Shown: in pieces, positions 5,861 to 11,675 of the stretch
Numbering within the stretch: position 1 is the first letter of the stretch
Layout: each line of letters begins with the position of its first letter
Assembly: GCA_003233075.1 (NCBI GenBank)
Contig: QIKQ01000324.1
Location: 1 to 11,675, forward strand
Length of the DNA stretch: 11,675 bases
Reading direction: 5' to 3'
From: Gammaproteobacteria bacterium
GTDB lineage: Bacteria > Pseudomonadota > Gammaproteobacteria > SZUA-21
Notes under the pieces: generated by a model
Told to the model about the DNA's origin: nothing
What the model saw: the letters and a program-made list of their open reading frames with translations, nothing else
Database searches by the model: none
Translations under genes and position numbers: made by a program

Positions 5861-6240
5861 GTGCAGGCTAAGATCGACAGACTGCTAGCCCGCTTATTGC
5901 TCAGCACTTTTTGGTGAACCAGCTCATGCCTGCTTATTTCACAAATGATTCGGATTCGGGCAAAATCTGACGCAGCAGTTTGCTGGATCGTTCTAAAAAG
6001 CGATGATTTCAGAGATTAAATCGTAGTGGTCCCGCATTCCGTCGCCTACGCCTGTTCAGATTACGACATTTAATTGCGTCTTAAGGGCATTGATATGCAG
6101 GCTAGGGCATGGTATGACTCGTTTTCGCACCAACAAAAGCGCGCGCATAATTAACATTTTCAGTCCGCTGTTTTGAGTGTTAGGACCGAGAGAAAATCAG
6201 GGATAGCAGGTAATTAGGTCTCACAGGAGGGGTTGTGAAA
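5861..6240. repeat. GC-rich intergenic island, candidate dispersed repeat or structured RNA
   Basis: By hand count G+C is about 47% here, against 24% in the 160 bp to the left and 28% in the 160 bp to the right. It contains a 9-bp direct repeat tgcaggcta (5862-5870 and 6096-6104) and an imperfect inverted repeat (6015-6025 with 6062-6074). Its segment 5885-5909 matches 21 of 25 bases with 11586-11610 at the other end of the window. Both strands are broken by stops. A degenerate mobile or repeat element is the simplest reading; a noncoding RNA is possible. Confidence 0.45.
6015..6074. repeat. Imperfect inverted repeat in the GC island
   Basis: attaaatcgta (6015-6025) pairs with tacg..atttaat (6062-6074) apart from a 2-nt bulge. 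The pairing extends inward by a G-U and a U-A pair, giving about 13 pairs around a 32-nt GC-rich loop. Confidence 0.4.
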
Positions 6241-6267
6241 ATTTAGGACAAAATTCGCTAAATTATT

Positions 6268-6297
6268 TTGCTGTAATAGTTCACATTCGACTATAAA
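6268..6297 (+). promoter_or_regulatory. Candidate sigma-70 promoter of tdh-kbl
   Basis: TTGCTG (6268-6273), an 18-nt spacer, then TATAAA (6292-6297). Transcription would begin near 6304, giving a leader of about 95 nt before the tdh ATG. It is the best promoter match in the stretch next to tdh. Confidence 0.45.
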
Positions 6298-6323
6298 ATT
6301 CATCCGTATAGATTATTACGCGC

Positions 6324-6335
6324 ACGAAATTTCGT
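6324..6335. promoter_or_regulatory. 12-bp perfect palindrome in the tdh leader, possible operator
   Basis: acgaaatttcgt is self-complementary and lies about 20-30 bp downstream of the predicted tdh start point, a place where a bound repressor would block transcription. No known regulator motif was recognised. Confidence 0.35.
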
Positions 6336-6399
6336 TAATCAAATATGGCTAATTCAAAATAAGTATCCTTTCAAATGAGGTTAAATATTAGGCCAAATT

Positions 6400-7440
6400 A
6401 TGCAAACAATGAAATCCTTAGTAAAAAAACACGCCAAAGCAGGAATTTGGTTAGAAGACGTCGCTATTCCTGAGATTGATAACAATGACGTCTTAATCAA
6501 AATTCATAAAACAGCTATATGCGGCACAGATATTCATATTTACAATTGGGATGAATGGGCGCAAAAAACCATACCAGTGCCAATGACAATAGGCCACGAA
6601 TTTGCTGGTGAAATTGTCGACTTAGGAGCGAATGTTAGCGAATTAAAAATTGGCGACATTGTTTCTGGCGAAGGTCATATCGTATGCGAGCGCTGTCGGA
6701 ATTGTTTGGCGGGGCGGAGGCACTTATGCTCCAATACTATTGGCGTCGGAGTGAATAGAACAGGAGCCTTTGCCGAATATTTATCGATACCAGCAAAGAA
6801 TGTGTTCCGTCCAAATTTCGAAATAGCAACGGATGTATTAGCCTGCTTTGACCCGTATGGCAATGCAGTACACACAGCTCTTTCCTTTAATATGGTTGGT
6901 GAAGATGTACTGATAACAGGGGCTGGACCGATAGGCATAATGGCAGCGATGGTGGCGGCTCATTGTGGTGCGCGCAATATAGTTTGTACAGATTTAAATG
7001 AATACCGCCTAGAGCTAGTTAAAAAAATAGTGCCAAAAGCAATTCCCTTTAGTGTGAAAGACAGTGATATAAGTAAAGAGTTTATGCAGAGCTTGGGCAT
7101 ACTTGAAGGTTTTGATATTGGCTTAGAAATGTCAGGATCACCAAAAGCATTCAGTGAAATGATTAGTAAAATGATTAACGGCGGCAAAATAGCAATGCTG
7201 GCAATTATGCCGGACGGGACAGGAATTGACTGGAGCAAGGTGGTCTTTCAAGGTTTGTTTATTAAAGGCATCTATGGTCGTGAAATTTTTGAAACTTGGT
7301 ACAAGGGAGTAATGATGGTGCAAAGTGGTATTCCACTTGAGAAAATTATTACTCATCGCTTTGATTATACTGAATTTCAGCAGGGGTTTGATGTAATGAA
7401 ATCCGGGCAGTCAGGAAAAGTGATTCTAAGCTGGATTTAA
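6400..7440 (+). CDS. tdh: L-threonine 3-dehydrogenase
   Basis: Zinc- and NAD-dependent cytoplasmic enzyme of the medium-chain dehydrogenase family, oxidising L-threonine to 2-amino-3-ketobutyrate. All expected metal residues are present: catalytic zinc C41, H66 and E67 (in GHE), and structural zinc C96, C99, C102 and C110. The NAD-binding loop is GAGPIG (174-179). At 346 aa it is close to the 341 aa of E. coli Tdh. The ATG at 6400 is preceded at 7 nt by TTAGG (6388-6392). A second in-frame ATG at 6409 aligns with the E. coli N-terminus (MKSL/MKAL) but has poorer spacing, so the first three residues are uncertain. kbl follows after 23 nt in an operon. The order tdh-kbl is the reverse of E. coli kbl-tdh. 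Confidence 0.96.
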   Translation: MQTMKSLVKKHAKAGIWLEDVAIPEIDNNDVLIKIHKTAICGTDIHIYNWDEWAQKTIPVPMTIGHEFAGEIVDLGANVSELKIGDIVSGEGHIVCERCRNCLAGRRHLCSNTIGVGVNRTGAFAEYLSIPAKNVFRPNFEIATDVLACFDPYGNAVHTALSFNMVGEDVLITGAGPIGIMAAMVAAHCGARNIVCTDLNEYRLELVKKIVPKAIPFSVKDSDISKEFMQSLGILEGFDIGLEMSGSPKAFSEMISKMINGGKIAMLAIMPDGTGIDWSKVVFQGLFIKGIYGREIFETWYKGVMMVQSGIPLEKIITHRFDYTEFQQGFDVMKSGQSGKVILSWI

Positions 7441-7453
7441 AATAAACTTATAC

Positions 7454-7457
7454 GAGG
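7454..7457 (+). promoter_or_regulatory. Ribosome binding site fixing the kbl start
   Basis: GAGG ends 6 nt before the ATG at 7464. An in-frame TTG at 7458 directly abuts this site and is too close to be initiated from it, so the ATG is the start. Confidence 0.8.
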
Positions 7458-7463
7458 TTGTTT

Positions 7464-8654
7464 ATGAGTTTCGTTAGTGCAAAACAAGGTTTACTTCAAG
7501 ACCTAGCAGAAATTAGGCAAGCAGGCTTGTGGAAAAATGAAACAGTTATTGCTTCAGAGCAAAAAAGTAATATCACTTTGGCTGATAATACTGAAGTGAT
7601 TAATATGTGTGCTAATAATTATTTAGGTTTAGCGAATGACGCTGAGGTGATTGACGCCGCAAAAGCAAGTTACGAACAATGGGGCTTCGGTCTCGCTTCT
7701 GTTCGTTTTATTTGTGGTACGCAAATGATACATAAATTGCTTGAAAAAAAAGTAACTGATTTTCTAGCGATGGAAGATACACTCTTGTATGCGGCTTGTT
7801 TTGATGCAAATACTGGGCTCTTTGAAACTATCTTAACAAAAGAAGATGCTGTTATTTCGGATGAATTAAATCATGCATCGATTATCGATGGAGTGAGATT
7901 GTGTAAAGCGGCTCGTTATCGCTATAAAAATAACGACATGGTGGATTTGGCAGAAAAGTTAAAACAAGCCAAGATGGCAGGAGCTCGCCGCATTCTCATT
8001 ACCACTGATGGTGTATTTTCAATGGATGGAACGATTTCGAAGTTAGATAAGATTTGTGATCTAGCAGACCAATACGATGCCATGGTGCATCATGATGATT
8101 GTCATGCGGTTGGTTTTATGGGTAAGACTGGTCGTGGTATTCATGAGTATCATAATGTTATGGACCGAGTGGATATTATCACTGGAACTTTCGGCAAGGC
8201 TTTGGGTGGAGGCTCTGGCGGTTATACTTCTGGTCGTAAAGAAATCATCGAAATTTTACGCCAGCGCTCACGCCCTTATTTATTTTCAAATACAGTTGCG
8301 CCTGCCATTTGTGCTGCGGCTATTAAAGTCTTGGATATGCTGTCATCGTCAACGCAGCTCCGTGATCAATTGCAGGAAAATACGCTCTACTTTCGAGCGG
8401 GCATGCGTAGTGTTGGTTTTGACATTCCAGATGGAGATCATCCTATAGTTGCAGTTATGTTAGGTGATGCAGTACTCGCGCAAAAGATGTCGAAATTATT
8501 ATTGGAAAAAGGAATATACGCTATTGGTTTTTTCTTTCCAGTCGTACCCAAAGGTAAGGCTCGCATTCGTGTACAAATATCAGCGGCACACAGTAAAGAC
8601 GACTTAGATAAAGCCATCGAAGCATTTGCGGCAACTAAGTCAATTCTATTATAG
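7464..8654 (+). CDS. kbl: 2-amino-3-ketobutyrate coenzyme A ligase (glycine C-acetyltransferase)
   Basis: PLP-dependent cytoplasmic enzyme of the alpha-oxoamine synthase family that cleaves 2-amino-3-ketobutyrate with CoA into glycine and acetyl-CoA, completing the pathway begun by Tdh. At 396 aa it matches E. coli Kbl (398 aa). Visible active-site residues are H137 in NHASIIDG, which stacks on PLP; D211 and H214 in DDCHAVGF; and the Schiff-base lysine K245 in GTFGKALGG. E. coli has Ser where C213 stands in the DDxHAVG motif, a mild variation. Its gene follows tdh by 23 nt, so both are made from one transcript and can channel the unstable intermediate. No clear terminator was found after it. 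Confidence 0.96.
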   Translation: MSFVSAKQGLLQDLAEIRQAGLWKNETVIASEQKSNITLADNTEVINMCANNYLGLANDAEVIDAAKASYEQWGFGLASVRFICGTQMIHKLLEKKVTDFLAMEDTLLYAACFDANTGLFETILTKEDAVISDELNHASIIDGVRLCKAARYRYKNNDMVDLAEKLKQAKMAGARRILITTDGVFSMDGTISKLDKICDLADQYDAMVHHDDCHAVGFMGKTGRGIHEYHNVMDRVDIITGTFGKALGGGSGGYTSGRKEIIEILRQRSRPYLFSNTVAPAICAAAIKVLDMLSSSTQLRDQLQENTLYFRAGMRSVGFDIPDGDHPIVAVMLGDAVLAQKMSKLLLEKGIYAIGFFFPVVPKGKARIRVQISAAHSKDDLDKAIEAFAATKSILL

Positions 8655-8850
8655 TTTTTAAATATTTAAGTCCAAATTATTATCAAATACTGCCTATCAT
8701 GACTCGACAAAATTGTCCGTGTGCTCAATAAATATTTTAATAAATTCAGCCATAAGAAATTCCCTAATCATTTTAAATCAAAGACTTACAGATGCAGGGG
8801 AAGCAAAACGAACTATTACAATCAGCATTAACTATATCTAATATGTGGTT

Positions 8851-8870
8851 TTAGTATGTTAGAATACTAA
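8851..8870. repeat. Inverted repeat upstream of the lipoprotein operon
   Basis: Perfect 7-bp arms, ttagtat and atactaa, flank a 6-nt loop. It lies 96 bp upstream of the first lipoprotein ATG. It could be a protein-binding site; as RNA it would be weak. Confidence 0.4.
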
Positions 8871-8891
8871 GCTAGATAGTAATTTGCGATA

Positions 8892-8916
8892 TTGGAACTA
8901 TGAATAAATATTCCAA
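8892..8916. promoter_or_regulatory. TTGGAA/TTCCAA dyad before the lipoprotein promoter region
   Basis: 6-bp arms (8892-8897 and 8911-8916) are separated by 13 bp, about one and a quarter turns of DNA. The dyad ends 12 bp before TATAAA (8929-8934), where an activator that replaces a missing -35 box could bind. No known regulator was recognised. Confidence 0.25.
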
Positions 8917-8965
8917 ATAGCGCGATTATATAAACTACTAAAACAAAAACAATTAGGAATTTCTA

Positions 8966-9721
8966 ATGTATTTAACAAAACTAATTTTTAAATTTACAGT
9001 ATTTGGGCTAATAGCAATATTGCTTTCTGCGTGTGTTGCTGGAGGACTTTCAAGTCATAAAGTGCATCATACAATAATTAAAGAAGGCAAAGCTAAATTG
9101 CCTAAAAAAGTAATTTTATTACCTATGATTATAAGTGTAAAGCGTTTGACTGCAGGTGGAGTTCTTGAAGATGTTAAAGAATGGGAAAATTCATCAAAGG
9201 CAAACGTACGTAAAGCCATTATTGACTTATTAGCTAAAGAGAAGCAATTTCAATTAACGAGCATGCCAAGTCTTAATGCGAAGCAAGCAAACATAGTCGA
9301 CGAGCATGTAGCACTTTATAATCGCGTAGGCTTTTCCGCATTACGTATTCCTGCAGTGCCTGAATGGCGAAACCGGCACAATCATTTTGATTATACTTTA
9401 GGTGATGGCCTCAATTTTTTGAGAAAAATAAGCAATGCTGATGCAGCTATGGTTGTGTTTGGACAAGATGTTGTTTCTTCTGGCGGGCGTGTAGCTGCTT
9501 CTATACTTATTGCTGCATTGGGTGGATCAATATCGAAGGGATATGCGTATGTTTCAATTGGAATTATTGACCTAAGAACAGGTGCTATATTGTGGACTAA
9601 CCGGGGTGGTGATGGCTCGAATTCATTTAGGAAACCTGAGCAGGCTATGGTACTAGTGAATCGAGTATTGAAACTTTATCCGGGCATAGAGAAATATAAA
9701 AAAACTGTTAAAAAGAAGTAA
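8966..9721 (+). CDS. Predicted lipoprotein, unassigned
   Basis: 251 aa. A type II signal peptide ends in the lipobox L20-S21-A22-C23, so mature Cys23 should be lipidated. Residues 24 and 25 are Val and Ala, not Asp, which favours outer-membrane sorting. The body has a strand-like IL-PM segment (50-54), a basic/helical stretch (78-92), a hydrophobic Gly/Ala-rich region (175-190) and the phrase DLRTGAILW (202-210). Similar 'D-x-x-T-G-x-I-L-W' endings occur in CsgG-like and other outer-membrane lipoprotein families, which is the closest likeness I can offer. The tail is Lys-rich. TAGGA (8954-8958) lies 7 nt before the ATG. It opens a three-gene lipoprotein operon, 44 nt before the M48 gene. Function unknown. 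Confidence 0.85.
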   Translation: MYLTKLIFKFTVFGLIAILLSACVAGGLSSHKVHHTIIKEGKAKLPKKVILLPMIISVKRLTAGGVLEDVKEWENSSKANVRKAIIDLLAKEKQFQLTSMPSLNAKQANIVDEHVALYNRVGFSALRIPAVPEWRNRHNHFDYTLGDGLNFLRKISNADAAMVVFGQDVVSSGGRVAASILIAALGGSISKGYAYVSIGIIDLRTGAILWTNRGGDGSNSFRKPEQAMVLVNRVLKLYPGIEKYKKTVKKK

Positions 9722-9738
9722 TTATTTTAAAAATAATT
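9720..9738. repeat. AT-only palindrome between the first two lipoprotein genes
   Basis: 9-bp arms aattatttt and aaaataatt around one base, overlapping the stop codon of the upstream gene. With only A-T pairs it is a poor terminator, but it could act as a partial barrier or an mRNA processing or stability element. Confidence 0.35.
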
Positions 9739-9765
9739 TATTACGCTATCAGCTGGAAGAATACT

Positions 9766-10902
9766 ATGAATAAACTATTATACCTAGTAGGAATAGTGCT
9801 GCTCTTTACTGCTTGTCAAGGCAGTCAGCCTATTAAAGCTTTTAAAGATAAAAAAGACGTTAATACCCTTACGACTGAAGAACAAAATATTTGGCATGAA
9901 GCTAAAAAATTCGATAAGCAATTATTAAAAAATGGATCTATTTATACTAATCCAGAAGTTAATTCCTATGTACAGTCATTAATCGACCGCTTATATCCTG
10001 AATTTCGAGGCCGCATTCATATAAGATTATTGAAAGATCCAACCTTAAATGCTTTTGCGTTACCTAACGGCTCTATATATTTTAATATTGGGCTTATCGC
10101 TAGATTAGAAAATGAGGCCCAGTTAGTAACAATATTGGGTCATGAGGCCGCGCATTTTATCTACAAGCATAGTTTAAAATCACGGCGAAACATCAAGTCA
10201 GCATCAGCTTTTGGCATACTGTTAAGTCCTGTTATCGGTGGTTTTGGACGATTATTAGCATTGTCATCAGTATCTGGTTTCTCACGAAATTTGGAGCGAG
10301 AAGCAGACAAATATGCATTCGAAAAAATGGAGAATATTGGCTACGATGTGAGTCAGGCGAAAGTTGCTTTTAAAAAGCTGTTAGCTGAAGCAAAAGCCAA
10401 CAAGTCTAAGCGCCCCGTGTTTTTTGCTTCTCACCCCAAACTACAAGAGCGAATTAATAGCTATAAAAAATTAGAAAAATTACGTAAGAAGTCTGGCGGA
10501 GAGGTTGGTGAAGCGCGTTACATTAAGAAAACGGCCGATTTACGTCTTGCAGTTCTTGATGCAGATTTAAATCATCACCGCTATAAAAGTATTATAGTTA
10601 CGTTAAAGAATAATAAAAATAAAATACTATATCCAGCGTTTACTTCTTATCATTTGGGAGAAGCATATCGTCAACGTGCAGAAAAGGGCGATGAGGAAAA
10701 AGCTTTTGCTTCCTATTTAAATTCAGTTGCTAAAGCACCAAAATACGCACCAGCCTATCGTGCATTAGGGGTTTATTACATGAAGAAAAAACGATATCAA
10801 GATGCAAAGCGGGCATTCACTAAATTTTTAAAATTAGCGCCAAATCATCCTAAGGCAGGATATGTTCGGCATTATTTAAAACAAGTAAACAAATCATTAT
10901 AA
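9766..10902 (+). CDS. BepA-like M48 metalloprotease lipoprotein with TPR tail
   Basis: 378 aa. The signal peptide ends at FTAC (14-17), a slightly unusual lipobox with Phe at -3, so outer-membrane anchoring in the periplasm is likely but not certain. The M48 domain (about 40-235) carries HEAAH (126-130), the third zinc ligand E177 in E-R-E-A-D (177-181), and ASHPKLQERI (221-230). After a basic linker, residues about 290-362 form two TPR-like helical pairs (AYRQRAEKGDEEKAFASYL and ALGVYYMKKKRYQDAKRAF). Protease plus TPR is the layout of BepA/YfgC, which degrades or matures outer-membrane beta-barrel proteins; E. coli BepA (about 490 aa) has a longer TPR region. GGAAG lies 6 nt before the ATG. 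The next gene starts 12 nt after the stop. A role in outer-membrane quality control is inferred. Confidence 0.92.
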   Translation: MNKLLYLVGIVLLFTACQGSQPIKAFKDKKDVNTLTTEEQNIWHEAKKFDKQLLKNGSIYTNPEVNSYVQSLIDRLYPEFRGRIHIRLLKDPTLNAFALPNGSIYFNIGLIARLENEAQLVTILGHEAAHFIYKHSLKSRRNIKSASAFGILLSPVIGGFGRLLALSSVSGFSRNLEREADKYAFEKMENIGYDVSQAKVAFKKLLAEAKANKSKRPVFFASHPKLQERINSYKKLEKLRKKSGGEVGEARYIKKTADLRLAVLDADLNHHRYKSIIVTLKNNKNKILYPAFTSYHLGEAYRQRAEKGDEEKAFASYLNSVAKAPKYAPAYRALGVYYMKKKRYQDAKRAFTKFLKLAPNHPKAGYVRHYLKQVNKSL

Positions 10903-10914
10903 AAAGTGGAAATC

Positions 10915-11493
10915 ATGAAAATAATTAATAGAATAGTAAAAGTACTTATCATTTCGACATTATTATTGTCGTTGTCAGCTTGTGTTAAAGCGTGGACTAA
11001 AACAGATAAACCAATTGACGGTCCTAAGAAAAAGTTTAATGTAACGCTTCCAGCGGGTTGGATTTGGTTCAGTATTGATAGAAAGGCAGTGACTGCAACG
11101 CGAGATGGATTGAATATACAGAGTATGCGTTTTGGGTTTTGGACTTATGAAAAGGCATTTAAAAGCCTTAAGAAAAAACCGAAATCAGGCATGTTGCCGT
11201 CAGAACTCGCCGAATTGATTGTTGCTGTTTATCGTAAATCGAAATTAACCAAAAATGCTAAAATTCTTGAAAATAGCCCATATACAATTGACGGTAATGT
11301 TGGCTTTAAATTAAGAATTTCGTATAACGATAATCACGGCTTGCGATTTATGCGAATGACCTATGGATTCGGAGTTAAGGATGGGATATACGTGCTTAGT
11401 TACAATGCGCCAATATTACTTTACTATAATCGTGACTTGTCGGATTTTGGCCAAGCTGTTAAGACTTTTCGAGTAGCAGCTAAAAAGAAATAA
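10915..11493 (+). CDS. Predicted lipoprotein, unassigned, PsbP/Mog1-like pattern
   Basis: 192 aa. The signal peptide ends in the lipobox L20-S21-A22-C23. The mature protein reads FNVTLPAGW (41-49), a run of Arg/aromatic strands (60-80), a helix MLPSELAELIVAV (93-105), then IDGNVGFKLRISY (125-137) and a final YVLSYNAP (159-166) plus DFGQAVKTFRV (177-187). The pattern 'F-x-V-x-L-P-x-G-W ... G-x-x-G-F ... Y-x-L-x-Y-x-A-P ... F' recalls small lipoproteins with a PsbP/Mog1-like fold, but this is a loose likeness. I chose the ATG at 10915, 12 nt after the M48 stop, since it begins a standard signal peptide and has GTGGA just upstream. The in-frame GTG at 10906 overlaps that site. It closes the lipoprotein operon before a strong terminator and may be a partner of the protease. 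Confidence 0.85.
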   Translation: MKIINRIVKVLIISTLLLSLSACVKAWTKTDKPIDGPKKKFNVTLPAGWIWFSIDRKAVTATRDGLNIQSMRFGFWTYEKAFKSLKKKPKSGMLPSELAELIVAVYRKSKLTKNAKILENSPYTIDGNVGFKLRISYNDNHGLRFMRMTYGFGVKDGIYVLSYNAPILLYYNRDLSDFGQAVKTFRVAAKKK

Positions 11494-11531
11494 TTACTAA
11501 ATACTAGAGTTTTTCTCTAATGAAAATAACT

Positions 11532-11567
11532 AAGGAGTAAGGGTCGATAGATCATTACTCCTTTTTT
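11532..11567 (+). terminator. Intrinsic terminator of the lipoprotein operon
   Basis: 9-bp perfect stem aaggagtaa (11532-11540) / ttactcctt (11555-11563), a 14-nt loop, and a run of six T (11562-11567). It lies 38 nt after the last stop codon. A smaller hairpin TAGAG/CTCTA (11505-11519) precedes it. Confidence 0.85.
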
Positions 11568-11585
11568 ATGGAATTAATTAAAGTC

Positions 11586-11675
11586 CTAGCCCGCTTTTCT
11601 CACAGCACTTCGTAGCGAGACGGATTATCAGAACTCGCGCAGCGAGTTAAGTGTATCCTTAATGAAGCCCGAAGG
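11586..11675. repeat. GC-richer repeat-like tail at the window end
   Basis: G+C is about 50% in this stretch, well above the AT-rich DNA just before it. It contains a hairpin with 7-bp arms aactcgc (11632-11638) and gcgagtt (11642-11648) around a 3-nt loop. Its first 25 bases match 5885-5909 at 21 positions, including ctagcccgctt and agcactt in the same register. It is probably part of a repeat that continues past the window. Confidence 0.45.

Larger units (their letters stand above)
5577..6399. other. Long gene-free region upstream of tdh
   Basis: About 820 bp with no credible gene on either strand. From left to right it holds the leader of the minus-strand miniprotein, a CRP-like site (5724-5739), a very AT-rich stretch (5740-5860), a GC-richer island (5861-6240), then a probable tdh promoter (6268-6297) and a 12-bp palindrome (6324-6335). 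The longest suspicious frame, minus strand 5854-6013, is 53 codons without stop but has no ATG or ribosome binding site. Confidence 0.7.
8655..8965. other. Gene-free region between kbl and the lipoprotein operon
   Basis: 311 bp, AT-rich, no gene. It contains two inverted repeats likely to matter for the downstream operon: TTAGTAT/ATACTAA (8851-8857 and 8864-8870) and TTGGAA/TTCCAA (8892-8897 and 8911-8916). A -10-like TATAAA follows at 8929-8934, without a good -35 box. A small hairpin GACAA/TTGTC (8706-8717) is too weak to call as the kbl terminator. Confidence 0.5.

Noticed and set aside
5854..6013. 53-codon stop-free minus-strand run in the GC island
   Set aside because: No ATG, no ribosome binding site and stops directly before it. 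Kept only as a possible fossil within the island.
6200..6399. Riboswitch or attenuator for threonine or glycine upstream of tdh
   Set aside because: No glycine-riboswitch-like pair of aptamers, no Thr-rich leader peptide and no terminator/antiterminator pair before the tdh ATG.
6675..7356. Three minus-strand frames opposite tdh
   Set aside because: All are antisense to conserved zinc- and NAD-binding parts of Tdh.
7458..7460. TTG as the start of kbl
   Set aside because: It abuts the GAGG ribosome binding site; the ATG at 7464 has correct spacing.
8077..8448. 123-codon frame inside kbl
   Set aside because: Out-of-frame shadow of a clearly conserved enzyme; the composition is odd and no separate start signal is seen.
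10906..10908. GTG as the start of the third lipoprotein
   Set aside because: It overlaps the likely ribosome binding site; the ATG at 10915 gives a standard lipoprotein signal peptide.

Overview
The window is AT-rich chromosomal DNA whose gene content fits a low-GC gammaproteobacterium: threonine dehydrogenase with 2-amino-3-ketobutyrate CoA ligase, a LemA/M48 protease pair with a TerB-like tail, lipoproteins with Gram-negative lipoboxes, and strong GGAG-type ribosome binding sites. Short GC-richer palindromic segments between genes recall the dispersed repeats of Legionellales-type genomes, but that placement is an inference. No tRNA, rRNA, CRISPR array, transposase or phage gene was seen.

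Layout. (1) 1-227: repeat-like DNA with two hairpins. (2) 228-3850, minus strand: four genes in one direction, transcribed lemA, HtpX-like M48 protease with TerB-like C-terminus, a 101-aa two-helix membrane protein, and a 213-aa orphan. (3) 3851-4162: divergent regulatory region with a perfect CRP-type core, TGTGA-N6-TCACA. (4) 4163-5227, plus strand: exported extensin-like / LAS-type metallopeptidase candidate, closed by a bidirectional terminator. (5) 5316-5576, minus strand: an exported Lys/Ala-rich miniprotein. (6) 5577-6399: about 820 bp without a gene, holding a second CRP-like site, a sharp 380-bp GC island (about 47% GC between flanks of 24-28%) and the tdh promoter region. (7) 6400-8654: tdh-kbl operon converting threonine to glycine and acetyl-CoA. 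(8) 8655-8965: gene-free, with inverted repeats. (9) 8966-11493: three-gene operon of predicted outer-membrane lipoproteins, with an M48/TPR metalloprotease between two unassigned lipoproteins, ended by an intrinsic terminator. (10) 11568-11675: another GC-rich repeat-like tail.

How the genes fit together: apart from tdh-kbl, most of the window concerns the cell envelope. It holds an inner-membrane M48 protease with its LemA partner, a periplasmic M48 lipoprotein with two companions, a probable peptidoglycan-acting zinc enzyme and a small exported basic protein. The lipoprotein trio and the orphan genes behind lemA-M48 are the least explained parts.
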